This document shows positions 14,717 to 23,424 of a stretch of DNA of 64,000 nt, piece after piece. The position numbers and the translations under genes were made by a program. The stretch's first letter is position 1. Each line of letters opens with the position of its first letter. The notes under the pieces are model-generated. The model saw nothing but the letters and a program-made list of their open reading frames with translations, ran no database searches and had not been told where the DNA came from. Location of the stretch: positions 1,364,001 through 1,428,000 of the forward strand of contig OZ242189.1 in NCBI GenBank assembly GCA_965205725.1, given 5' to 3'. The stretch comes from G965205725 sp965205725. GTDB lineage: Bacteria; Pseudomonadota; Gammaproteobacteria; Pseudomonadales; Halieaceae.

Positions 14717-17700
14717 ATGAATAAGCACATAGAGACCTTTGCACGGAAGATGATTTCACTTTCAGGCAAGGCAAAAACGCACGGAATGAGGGAGTTTATG
14801 GGTATAAATGACCGATTGAGTACGATTTTAACGCAGCATGCAGGTGAAATGGCTTTCGTGCAAAGGTCTCACATAACAAAACCCAAGCTGTCCATTACCC
14901 CAAACACCCCGGCAGCAGGCGCAGCCTCGTTGCTGCCCGTAGCCGGCCCCGCTGCCATTGCGCCCGTTGCCATTACGAGAGGTGGGGTGCTGTGGGTGAG
15001 GGGGGCACTAATGCGCTGCTTCACATCCGCGGCGGTTCTGCTGGTGCTGGCGTTCTCGGCAACCGGCGCCAGTGCGCAGACTGTTTCACTTTTTCCAAGT
15101 GGAAGCGGGGCCAACAGCAATGAGCATGCACTTAATGCGGGTCGGATGCTGGAGCTCAGGTCTACAGTCACCGGCCTTGGTAATAACCCACTATACCAAT
15201 GGACGCCTATGCCCCCGATGGGGGCTACCTTTCCCGATTTAGGGATTAGTTTTACCGATTTTAACGAGGCAAATCTTACCATCACTGCGTCCCGTTCAGC
15301 GCGAAATGGCGCTACGTTTCAGGTTCAACTTGGTGTCAGAGCAGGGGCTGCTGAAGCGCCCACTATCATCTCCAGGATGATAACTATCAGCAACGTTTCG
15401 CCCACCGCTGACGCCGGGTCAGATCAGACTGTGAACGAGGGCACCACAGTCACCCTTGATGGCACTGGCAGTGACGATCCCGATGGCGCTAATTTCGGCC
15501 TGACATACCTCTGGACGCAGACTGCCGGCCCCGATGTGACTTTAAGCAATGCGACAGTAGCACAACCAACGTTCATCGTTCCGGACATACCTCCATCTGC
15601 ATCTGCTCCGACCTCGTTCACTTTCAGCTTGCGCGTTAGTGACCCTAACTCCAACACGGCCACTGATACCGTCCACATCTTTATCAGACCGCTGTTTCAG
15701 GAAACCATTGATAATCCAGACAACTACAGCGCGGGCAACGAAATTATGGAACTGACTTTGCCCACGGCACTGTCGGTTACAGGGGGTACCAATACCTATA
15801 CGCTCAGTCCTGTGCCTCCTGGACTGTCCTTTAATGGGTCTAACCGCAGATTGTCTGGTACGCCGACAGGAACCATGAGAACCCAGACGTTTAACCTGAC
15901 CTACACCGCGACTGGGAGCGGAGGCACAGATACACTGAGCTTTAGCATTACCGTGACCAACGCGCCGCCAACCGGTGCCCCGACCATCTCCGGTGACCCG
16001 ACCGAGGGTGAGGAACTGACGGTGACGGCGAACACCACTATTATTAACGATGCCAATGGGTTCGAGGTCGTCAGCGAAGGTGTCCCCCCCGAGTTCACCT
16101 ACCAATGGAACAGGCGCAATGGAACCACGGACACACCGATCAGCGGCGAGATCGAGAGCACCTACACCCTGACTGCGGACGATATCGGCGAGCAGATCAC
16201 CGTGACGGCCAGTTTCAACGATAGCGTTGGCAGGCAGGAAAGCCTGACCAGTGACCCCACGGCGGCGGTGGCACCTGCCAACACCACCCCCACCACAACC
16301 GGGCTGATGGTCAACGTCACCGAGGATGCCCCCCATGCCTTTGCCGCGGGCCAGTTTAACTTTGTCGATGCGGACGGCGATGCCCTGCACAGCCTGCGCA
16401 TCGACACCCTGCCCGCCACCGGCAGCCTGGCCCTGAGCGGCACAGCGGTCACCGCCATGGACGTGATTGCCGTTGCTGACATCTCCAACCTGGTCTATAC
16501 CCCGGCCCTCAATGCCACTGCCGATGACACCTTCACCTACAGCGTCTCTGACAGCCTTGCTTTCAGTACATCCGCCACGGCCACCATCACCATCACCGCG
16601 GTCGATGACCCACCCACCATCACGGGTACGCCCGCCACCAGCGTGGCCGAAGACAGCCCCTATAGCTTCACGCCGGAGGACGGGGATGTGGATGGCGATA
16701 CGCTGGAATATGCGATCACCAATCGGCCGTCCTGGGCCACTTTCGACGAAACCAGCGGGGCCTTGACCGGCACGCCCACCAACGAGCATGTCGGCACCAC
16801 CGCGGGCATTATCATCACCGTCACCGATGGCATCATCGCCACGCCGGTAGCCCTCCCCGCCTTCAGTATCGAAGTCACCAACACCAATGACGCGCCGACC
16901 GCAACCGAACTGATGGTCAGGGTCACCGAGAACACCGACCATACCTTTACGGCGAACACCTTCAGCGCTGTCTTCGTCGATGTGGATGTTGGTGATACCC
17001 TGCACAGCCTGCGCATCGACAGCCTGCCCACCACCGGCATCCTGGCCCTGAGCGGCACAGCGGTAACCCCCATGCAAGTGATTCCCGCCGCTGACATCCC
17101 CAACCTGGTCTATACCCCGGCCACCGATGTTATCGGCAATGACAGCTTCACCTACAGTCTCTCTGACGGCACTGTTTTCAGTGCATCCGCCACGGCCACC
17201 CTGACTATCACCTCGGCGTCTGTTCCTGCGCCTCCTCCTGTCCCGGTCGCCCCGGTTGCTAATGCCGGAGAGCCGCAGACCGTCACCGAGGGCGCAACCG
17301 TCACGCTGAATGGCAGCGCGACTGATTCAGACAGCGACGCGGCTGCCCTCAGCTACGCCTGGACGCAAACCAGCGGCCAGCAAGTCACGCTGAGCGGAGC
17401 CGACAGCGCCAGCCCCAGCTTTACCGCGCCAACGGGCCTGAGTGCCAATGCGGTGCTGGGCTTTAGCCTGACCGTGAGTGATGGCAGCCTCTCGGCCAGC
17501 GCCAGCGTGAGCGTTACCGTCACTGCCGTCAATGATGCCCCGAGTGTTGATGCCGGAGATACCGGAGAGCCGCGGACCGTCGCCGAGGGCGAGACCGTCA
17601 CGCTGAGTGGCAGCGCGACTGATCCCGACACAGGCGATAGCCTCAGCTACGCCTGGACTCAAACCAGCGGCCCAGCGGTCACCTTGAGCGGAGCCGACAG

Positions 17701-19708
17701 CCCCAGCGCCAGCTTTACCGCGCCGACGGGCTTGAGTGCCGATGCGATGCTGAGTTTTCTCCTGACGGTGAGTGATGGCAGACTCTCGGCCAGCGCCAGA
17801 GTGCGTATCACCGTCACCTATGTGAATGATGCCCCCAGCGCCGATGCCGGCACAGACCAGAGCGTCGATGAAGGCGCAACCGTCACGCTAAGTGGCAGCG
17901 GCACGGACCCCGACACAGGCGATAGCCTCAGCTACGCCTGGACCCAGACCGGCGGCCCAACGGTTAGCTTGAACAGAGCCAACAGCGCCAGCCCCAGCTT
18001 TACCGCGCCGAACGTCTTGAGTACCGATGCGGTGTTGACGTTTAGGTTAACGGTTACCGACCCACGCGGCGCCAGCGACAGCGACAGCGTGCAAGTCACC
18101 ATCGAGACCGCTGCCGGTGCACGCCAGCAGGCCTTGGACATCACTCTGGCGGCCTTTGGTCGCAGCGTGGCTGCCAGTGCCGTAGATGCGATTGGCGAGC
18201 GCTTTAAGCCGGCCTCAGCCGGGCCGCAGACAAGCACCGTCAGCGGCTTGTCACTGGCCGCCTGTCTGTCCAGCATCCCCAACCTGATCTCGGCCAATAC
18301 CGTCACTGCCAACTCCGACAGCACCGCCAGTGTCCATACAGCCAGTGCCAACACCGTTAGTGCCAGCACGGCCACTGTCCACACGGCTGGGCTGGGTGAT
18401 TTAGGCAGCTCAGGCGATTTAGGCAACTCAGGCGACAGCATGGGCGGACTGAACCGCGCCAGCGCTGACCGCCAGAGCGATAACCCGGTCGGCAATGCCT
18501 GCCAACTGCCGGACCGGGAGCAGTTGGCTCGCAGCGCCTTTGTGATCCCCCTCGGTTTGAACCAGAACTTGAGCCAGAACTTGAACGAGAACGACTCAAC
18601 GGCTGAGCCGTCCGCCCAGTGGAGCCTGTGGGGACGGGGTGACTTCAGCCACTTTGAGGGCAGCCCCCAGTCTGAGTTTGACCTGGATGGCGAGGTGGTC
18701 TCAGGGTATCTGGGCCTCGACTACCGGCTTGAGACAGGCGCCCTGGTGGGCGTGGCACTGAGCCACAGCAGCGGCGAGACCGACTACCGCAGCGGCGAGA
18801 CCGACGGCGAGCTTGAAACCGACCTGAGCAGCGTGTATCCCTATGGCTACTGGTCGCCCAGGGACGGGCTGGGCCTGTGGGGACTCCTCGGCATTGGCCA
18901 GGGGGATGCCACCCTGAGCCACGGCGCCACCACCTTTGAGACCGACCTGGATATGCGTCTGGGGGCCCTGGGCCTGCGCCAGGCCCTGCACTCAACCGGC
19001 GAGTTTGAGCTGGCCCTCAAGGCCGACGCCTTTATTGTCGAGCTGGAATCAGAAGACGTACCCGGACTGCCCGAGGTGACCGCACAGGCGCGGCGGGCGC
19101 GGTTGCTGCTGGAGGCCAGCCGCCACTGGCAGGTACAGCCAGAGGCCAGTTTAAGCACCAGCCTGGAGTTAGGCGTGCGGGTCGACGGGGGTGATGCCGA
19201 AGAAGGCGAAGGCGCCGAAGTGGGTGTCGGGCTGGAGTATGCCAATGGCCGCGGCCTGAGCACCGCGCTGCGCGCCCACGGACTGCTGGCTCACAAAGAG
19301 AGTGATTTTGAGGCCTGGGGAGCGAGCCTGACCGTGCAGTTAGACCCAGGGGTATCCGGTCAAGGTCTGGCGCTGACCCTGACCCCCGTGTGGGGACAGG
19401 ACTCAGGCGGCGGAGCACAAGCCCTGTGGGAGAGCGAGCGGGCCCTGCAAGACAGCGGGCTGGCGCAGCGACCCACAGCGCGGCTGGAGCTGAACCTGAG
19501 CTACGGACTGGTTCAGTCAGACCGACTCACCCGGCTGCGACCCTTTGCCCAGTTGGACATGGCCGATGGGATAGCGCGACGGCTGCGGCTGGGAATGCAG
19601 CTAGAGCGCCCCGACGGGCTGGAGCTGGAAGTCTTCGCTGGCCGCAACGCCAGTGAACAGCGCGCCCCGGAACACCTGCTGGGCCTGAGCGGACGGCTGC
19701 ATTTTTAA
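14717..19708 (+). CDS. Large surface protein: Ig/PKD/cadherin-like repeats plus C-terminal beta-barrel
   Basis: A 1663-residue exported protein. ATG 14717 has AGGGA 5 nt upstream. The next 48 codons come from an in-frame MITE (14732-14870) and its target duplication. The hydrophobic export segment (RCFTSAAVLLVLAFSATGASA) follows near residues 100-123. Then come PKD/K319-like domains (DAGSDQTVNEGTTVTLDGTG, SYAWTQTSG and relatives, at least four), cadherin/dystroglycan-like modules (VAEDSPYSFTPEDGDVDGD, SGTPTG), a Ser/Thr/Asn linker with a disulfide-spaced Cys pair, and a final region of about 300 residues with alternating amphipathic strands ending GLSGRLHF. This looks like an autotransporter-type barrel, probably for adhesion. 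The gene is more GC-rich than its neighbours. An internal start (ATG 15011) would also give an exported protein. Confidence 0.82.
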   Translation: MNKHIETFARKMISLSGKAKTHGMREFMGINDRLSTILTQHAGEMAFVQRSHITKPKLSITPNTPAAGAASLLPVAGPAAIAPVAITRGGVLWVRGALMRCFTSAAVLLVLAFSATGASAQTVSLFPSGSGANSNEHALNAGRMLELRSTVTGLGNNPLYQWTPMPPMGATFPDLGISFTDFNEANLTITASRSARNGATFQVQLGVRAGAAEAPTIISRMITISNVSPTADAGSDQTVNEGTTVTLDGTGSDDPDGANFGLTYLWTQTAGPDVTLSNATVAQPTFIVPDIPPSASAPTSFTFSLRVSDPNSNTATDTVHIFIRPLFQETIDNPDNYSAGNEIMELTLPTALSVTGGTNTYTLSPVPPGLSFNGSNRRLSGTPTGTMRTQTFNLTYTATGSGGTDTLSFSITVTNAPPTGAPTISGDPTEGEELTVTANTTIINDANGFEVVSEGVPPEFTYQWNRRNGTTDTPISGEIESTYTLTADDIGEQITVTASFNDSVGRQESLTSDPTAAVAPANTTPTTTGLMVNVTEDAPHAFAAGQFNFVDADGDALHSLRIDTLPATGSLALSGTAVTAMDVIAVADISNLVYTPALNATADDTFTYSVSDSLAFSTSATATITITAVDDPPTITGTPATSVAEDSPYSFTPEDGDVDGDTLEYAITNRPSWATFDETSGALTGTPTNEHVGTTAGIIITVTDGIIATPVALPAFSIEVTNTNDAPTATELMVRVTENTDHTFTANTFSAVFVDVDVGDTLHSLRIDSLPTTGILALSGTAVTPMQVIPAADIPNLVYTPATDVIGNDSFTYSLSDGTVFSASATATLTITSASVPAPPPVPVAPVANAGEPQTVTEGATVTLNGSATDSDSDAAALSYAWTQTSGQQVTLSGADSASPSFTAPTGLSANAVLGFSLTVSDGSLSASASVSVTVTAVNDAPSVDAGDTGEPRTVAEGETVTLSGSATDPDTGDSLSYAWTQTSGPAVTLSGADSPSASFTAPTGLSADAMLSFLLTVSDGRLSASARVRITVTYVNDAPSADAGTDQSVDEGATVTLSGSGTDPDTGDSLSYAWTQTGGPTVSLNRANSASPSFTAPNVLSTDAVLTFRLTVTDPRGASDSDSVQVTIETAAGARQQALDITLAAFGRSVAASAVDAIGERFKPASAGPQTSTVSGLSLAACLSSIPNLISANTVTANSDSTASVHTASANTVSASTATVHTAGLGDLGSSGDLGNSGDSMGGLNRASADRQSDNPVGNACQLPDREQLARSAFVIPLGLNQNLSQNLNENDSTAEPSAQWSLWGRGDFSHFEGSPQSEFDLDGEVVSGYLGLDYRLETGALVGVALSHSSGETDYRSGETDGELETDLSSVYPYGYWSPRDGLGLWGLLGIGQGDATLSHGATTFETDLDMRLGALGLRQALHSTGEFELALKADAFIVELESEDVPGLPEVTAQARRARLLLEASRHWQVQPEASLSTSLELGVRVDGGDAEEGEGAEVGVGLEYANGRGLSTALRAHGLLAHKESDFEAWGASLTVQLDPGVSGQGLALTLTPVWGQDSGGGAQALWESERALQDSGLAQRPTARLELNLSYGLVQSDRLTRLRPFAQLDMADGIARRLRLGMQLERPDGLELEVFAGRNASEQRAPEHLLGLSGRLHF
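14732..14870. mobile_element. MITE copy 2 (139 bp, TSD ACATA) inside the surface-protein gene
   Basis: The ends GAGACCTTTGCACGGAAG and CTTTCGTGCAAAGGTCTC are inverted, and ACATA flanks both sides (14727-14731, 14871-14875). The element plus target duplication is 144 bp, exactly 48 codons, and it has no stop in the reading frame. The host gene therefore continues through it, lengthening the N-region before the export signal. Confidence 0.9.
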
Positions 19709-19738
19709 GCTCAGGCTGTTCGGTTAGGGCCAGGGCAG

Positions 19739-19803
19739 GTGGGTCAATCTTGAGGTTTAATCAGCCGAAGCCACAAACGAGCGCAGATTCAGCCTGTGGG
19801 CGG
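19739..19803 (+). repeat. Repeat D copy 1
   Basis: The sequence beginning GGTGGGTCAATCTTGAGG and ending GATTCAGCCTGTGGG recurs at 21172-21236 and 21237-21302. Its first 30 bases resemble the start of block A. It lies directly after the surface-protein gene. Confidence 0.75.
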
Positions 19804-19985
19804 GTGGGTAAATCTTGAAGGTTTAATCAGGGCACGGTTGCGCAAGCGGGTGTTTTTGAGGCTTTCCGCGAGGACTGTTTGAATCCGAATTTTTCCTTTG
19901 GGAAAAATCGTTGAGTTCCGCAGCGGTCAAAAACACACGCTGAAGCGTGCCCAAACCGCAAGGTTTAACCAGCCGACCACCCGCG
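19799..19985 (+). repeat. Structured repeat block A, copy 1
   Basis: A block of about 185 bp, GGGTGGGTAAATCTTGAAGG through GCAAGGTTTAACCAGCC, present four times. It contains three potential hairpins: ATTTTTCC/GGGAAAAAT, CACGCT/AGCGTG and CCGC/GCGG around the CCGCAGCGG core. Short reading frames across it are not conserved as proteins, so a structured RNA or a REP-like DNA element fits better than a gene. Here it is followed by block B (to about 20110) and block C (20111-20223). Confidence 0.75.
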
Positions 19986-20222
19986 ACACCCGGCCACAGC
20001 CAACCCCGCCTGCGGCTCAAAACCGCAAGCCCTGAGTTTATGGTTATAGGACTTTCGGGCTGCTTTTCGCGCTGAGTGCTGGCGTTGTTGTCTGCATTTG
20101 ATCGGTTCACAAACTCGCCTGCGGCTCAAACATGCTCACCGAAACATCAAATGCGATAACACCGCCATAGCGCACTCTTTATGCGCTTCAAAGCACCCCG
20201 GAAGCCCTCTGCCCCATACTGT

Positions 20223-20407
20223 AGGCGGGTGGGTAAATCTTGAAGGTTTAATCAGGGCACGGTTGCGCAAGCGGGTGTTTTTGAGGCTTTCCGCGAGGAC
20301 TGTTTGAATCCGAATTTTTCCTTTGGGAAAAATCGTTGAGTTCCGCAGCGGTCAAAAACACACGCTGAAGCGTGCCCAAACCGCAAGGTTTAACCAGCCG
20401 ACCACCC
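20223..20407 (+). repeat. Structured repeat block A, copy 2
   Basis: Practically identical to copy 1, including all three hairpins. It is followed by block B at 20408-20560, then a second block B (20560-20690) and block C (20690-20795). Conservation of the whole A-B-C order shows that the units amplified as composites of about 425 bp. Confidence 0.75.
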
Positions 20408-20794
20408 GCGACACCCGGCCACAGCCAACCCCGCCTGCGGCTCAAAACCGCAAGCCCTGAGTTTATGGTTATGGGACTTCCGGGCTGCTCTTCGCGCTGA
20501 GTGCTGACGTTGTTATTTGTATTGGTATCTGCATTTGATCGGTTCGCCAATGCCCCGTGGACACTCGCCTGCGGCTCAAAACCGCAAGCCCTGAGTTTAT
20601 GGTTATGGGACTTCCGGGCTGCTTTTCGCGCTGAGTGCTGTCGTTGTTATCGGCATTTGATCGGTTCACCAATGTCGCGTGGAAACTGGCCTGCGGCTCA
20701 AACATGCTCACCGACGCATCAAATGCGCTAACACCGCCATAGCGCACTCTTTATGCGCTTCAAAGCACCCCGGAAGCCCTCTGCCCCATACTGT

Positions 20795-20985
20795 AGGCGG
20801 GTGGGTAAATCTTGAAGGTTTAATCAGGGCACGGTTGCGCAAGCGGGTGTTTTTGAGGCTTTCCGCGAGGACTGTTTGAATCCGAATTTTTCCTTTGGGA
20901 AAAATCGTTGAGTTCCGCAGCGGTCAAAAACACACGCTGAAGCGTGCCCAAACCGCAAGGTTTAACCAGCCGACCACCCGCCACA
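20795..20985 (+). repeat. Structured repeat block A, copy 3
   Basis: Identical in the hairpin region to copies 1 and 2. After it the array changes: block B is missing and a diverged block C (21031-21100) follows. The next bases carry an 18-bp tandem duplication GCACCCCGCAAGTCCTCT (21096-21113 and 21119-21136). Confidence 0.75.
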
Positions 20986-21171
20986 ACCAACCCAGCCAAC
21001 CACAGCCGAACTCAACAGCACTTGGCGGGAGAACATGCTTACCGACACATCAAATGCGATAACACCGCCACAGCGCACTCTTTATGCGCTTCAAAGCACC
21101 CCGCAAGTCCTCTACCAGGCACCCCGCAAGTCCTCTGCTCCATAAGTGTCGCCGCAGAAAAACGGTGGGCA

Positions 21172-21302
21172 GGTGGGTCAATCTTGAGGTTTAATCAGGC
21201 GAAGCCACAGACGAGCGCAGATTCAGCCTGTGGGCGGGTGGGTCAATCTTGAGGTTTAATCAGGCGAAGCCATAGACGAGCGCAGATTCAGCCTGTGGGC
21301 GG
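21172..21302 (+). repeat. Repeat D copies 2 and 3 in tandem
   Basis: Two consecutive 65-bp units almost identical to 19739-19803. They lead directly into block A copy 4, so the D sequence seems to be an A-start fragment joined to a different tail. Confidence 0.75.
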
Positions 21303-21465
21303 GTGGATAAATCTTGAGGTTTAATCAGGGCACGGTTGCGCAAGCGGGTGTTTTTGAGGCTTTCCGCGAGGATTGTTTGAATCCGAATTTTTCCTTTGGG
21401 AAAAATCGTTGAGTTCCGCAGCGGTCAAAAACACACGCTGAAGCGTGCCCAAACCGCAAGGTTTA
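21299..21465 (+). repeat. Structured repeat block A, copy 4
   Basis: Fourth block A, with single-base changes near its start and end. The hairpins are unchanged, although flanking bases differ. It is followed by a CCACACCCG-type minisatellite at 21470-21545. Confidence 0.75.
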
Positions 21466-21469
21466 CCCA

Positions 21470-21545
21470 CCTGACCACACCCACCACACCCGCCACACCC
21501 ACCATACCCGCCACAGCCGCCACAGCCGCCACACCCGCCACAGCC
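21470..21545. repeat. 9-bp minisatellite (CCACACCCG / CCACAGCCG)
   Basis: About eight imperfect copies of a nine-base unit in a row, with C/G changes at one position. No coding role can be supported, although the frame stays open on both strands. Confidence 0.75.
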
Positions 21546-21550
21546 GGACT

Positions 21551-21611
21551 CTTGATGCGCGTCAAACCATACCGAGGCTGGCCGATTTGCCTCACAGGTA
21601 CTAAACCCGCA
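21551..21611 (+). repeat. About 90-bp element-end repeat, copy 3 (partial)
   Basis: CCGAGGCTGGCCGATTTG plus CTCACAGGTACTAAACCCG matches the cores at 14441-14532 and 60573-60661 with a few substitutions. Together with the copy at 14441 it brackets the surface-protein gene and the structured array in direct orientation. Confidence 0.7.
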
Positions 21612-21739
21612 CGCACAGTGGTAATTATGGGTGGAGATGACTAAAATAGCGCCCGCTAAAACAGCACCCCCGTCAACCCTATGTGAGGACACAATCGAAT
21701 TTCGGCCTGGGAGCCGAAAGGAGCAGCCGCAAGCCCGCA

Positions 21740-21799
21740 GGCTTGCCAGAATCAACAACCGGCTATGAACTGGCCGAGTATCACGCAGTGATCCGCCCG
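21740..21799. repeat. 60-bp repeat, right copy, upstream of tRNA-Arg
   Basis: Partner of 12003-12062 (54 of 60 identical). It includes bases -53 to +7 relative to the tRNA-Arg start and so probably contains the native tRNA promoter, although no clear -35/-10 pair stands out. Confidence 0.72.
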
Positions 21800-21868
21800 T
21801 AGCTCAGTGGATAGAGCAGCCGCCTCCTAAGCGGCAGGCCGGCCGTTCGAATCGGCCCGGGCGGGCCA
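21793..21868 (+). tRNA. tRNA-Arg (anticodon CCT)
   Basis: A complete 76-nt cloverleaf. The acceptor stem is CCGCCCG paired with CGGGCGG, the D arm contains GCTCAGTGGATAGAGC, the anticodon arm is GCCGC-CTCCTAA-GCGGC with CCT at the anticodon, the T arm contains GTTCGAATC, and CCA is encoded at 21866-21868. It decodes AGG. The thioesterase gene begins 28 nt downstream. Confidence 0.96.
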
Positions 21869-21896
21869 ATCCCTGGAATAATGGGCACCCACAGGT

Positions 21897-22511
21897 ATGG
21901 AACAACTTAATAAAGACGTATCGAAACTGATTGCGTATCTGCGCAGTAGCCGCGCTCCGGCAGAAGCGGTCTCTCAGGCCAGCGAGCACATTAACAAAGC
22001 TCTGGAGACGCTGCAGCCCCATTTGATTGAGGGCGAGGGCTGGTCCGCCGTTTCTATTGCCGATGACAGGTCTGGCCTTGGCTGGTCTGACGAGGATATT
22101 ACGGTCTGCATGCCCTACAGCCCCATTTCCGGAAGGCTCAACGCTATTGCCCTACCGCTTAGTTTACGCAAAGACGGCGATGTGGTTCGGGGGGAGGTCA
22201 CATTTTCACCCACCTACGCTGGGCCTCCCAATAGTGTGCATGGCGGGATTATATCTGCCGTATTTGACGAACTGCTGGCCATGGCCAATGTGATCACCGG
22301 CAGAGCCGGGTTCACCGGTACCCTTACCATTCGCTATCACCGTAAAACTCCGCTAAATACAGCGGTCGAGCTGTGGGGAAAAAACGAACTAAATACAGGC
22401 AGAAAACAAATCAGCAAAGCTGAAATGCGCGTGGACGGAAAAGTCACGGCCAGCGCACAGGGCTTATTTATCTGTGCGGACGAAATCGGCCAAGCGCCAC
22501 CACCGCAGTAG
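21897..22511 (+). CDS. Hot-dog fold thioesterase (PaaI/THEM4-like)
   Basis: A 204-residue protein whose C-terminal half is a hot-dog domain. It contains GPPNSVHGGIISAVFDELLA, the HGG helix motif with the acidic residue used by acyl-CoA thioesterases, followed by TGTLTIRYHRKTPLN. It probably hydrolyses an acyl-CoA. The N-terminal 70 residues are helical and less typical. It stands immediately after tRNA-Arg, outside the accessory island. The ribosome-binding site is weak. Confidence 0.85.
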   Translation: MEQLNKDVSKLIAYLRSSRAPAEAVSQASEHINKALETLQPHLIEGEGWSAVSIADDRSGLGWSDEDITVCMPYSPISGRLNAIALPLSLRKDGDVVRGEVTFSPTYAGPPNSVHGGIISAVFDELLAMANVITGRAGFTGTLTIRYHRKTPLNTAVELWGKNELNTGRKQISKAEMRVDGKVTASAQGLFICADEIGQAPPPQ

Positions 22512-22581
22512 TTTCAGGCGTAATTGCGGCACTCAGCGACCCTGGCCATGCTCGTCTGCCAGGGCTTCTTACCGCGGCCAC

Positions 22582-23412
22582 TTAGCAATCCAGTAGTTGA
22601 TCGGGACTCATCCCGTCCACATAGCCCATAAATGCGCCATGTATCGAATAGCCAATGAGTTCACGAGAGCGCCTGGGTAGTTTCTCAACAATATTTCTGG
22701 GTGTGGCCAATACCATAGTCTCCAATTGCCTCGCCCACCCAGGGCAGTATTGCGGCGTCACAATAAGGCGAGATTGATCCGAAGTATTAGCACCGCCACG
22801 GTGCTTCAAGGTTCCTTTGGCAATCATTAATGATCCTGCAGGCATGATGACTTGTTCCACGTGCAGGTGCGGCGGCTCATCTTCCCGCTCTGCCGGTGCA
22901 TCGAATATCTTGCTAATACTGAGCAGTGATTCACTCTGCTCTGCATCCCACAAATGACTCCCTGGGATAATTTCCGTAGCACCGTTGCAATCTGTCATAT
23001 CGTCGATTGCCCAGAAGGTACTCACCCCATAGGCAGGATGCGGCATAGGTATCATTAAATGTGCGTCATCATGGTGCCAGGGCTGTACGGTTTCACCCGG
23101 ATGGAGATTAATGGCCAGCAGAGCTGACAGCAAACAGGAACCACCCAACTCACGTTCGGCAAAAGCAAGCGCCAGCGGGTGTGTAATCATATCGGAGAAA
23201 ATAGCTGGTGCCTTTGCCAATAGCGCATATACCCGGTTTGACTGATAGCCTTCAAAGTTGTTGCGGCCTGTTTTCTGTAGATATGGGTTCAGCGCGGAGC
23301 GAACTCGTTCGATGTCAGACAGCGGCATCACGTTCTCAAAAATAACATAGCCTTGCTCTTCATACTGTGCATAGCAGTCCTCAAAAGAGCGACCTTGCAG
23401 CCACTGTTCCAT
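22582..23412 (-). CDS. Phytanoyl-CoA dioxygenase (PhyH) family oxygenase
   Basis: A 276-residue Fe(II)/2-oxoglutarate oxygenase of the PhyH family, which hydroxylates acyl-CoA or other small substrates. The iron ligands are recognisable as the HxD pair in PWHHDDAHLMI and the distal His in TLKHRGGANTS, with a following Arg (QSRLIVTPQ) for 2-oxoglutarate. The N terminus EEQGYVIFENVMPLSDIERV is typical. It follows the TauD-like gene by 12 nt and is probably co-transcribed with it. The substrate is unknown. Confidence 0.9.
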   Translation of the reverse strand: MEQWLQGRSFEDCYAQYEEQGYVIFENVMPLSDIERVRSALNPYLQKTGRNNFEGYQSNRVYALLAKAPAIFSDMITHPLALAFAERELGGSCLLSALLAINLHPGETVQPWHHDDAHLMIPMPHPAYGVSTFWAIDDMTDCNGATEIIPGSHLWDAEQSESLLSISKIFDAPAEREDEPPHLHVEQVIMPAGSLMIAKGTLKHRGGANTSDQSRLIVTPQYCPGWARQLETMVLATPRNIVEKLPRRSRELIGYSIHGAFMGYVDGMSPDQLLDC

Positions 23413-23424
23413 AGTGCTCTGCCT

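Noticed and set aside
15542..17077. A 511-residue antisense gene within the surface-protein gene
   Set aside because: It mirrors the GC-rich, repeat-bearing sense gene, is low in complexity and matches no family. The sense gene has clear domains and an export signal.
19799..21545. CRISPR array
   Set aside because: Repeats are 65-185 bp with no regular unique spacers and no cas genes nearby.
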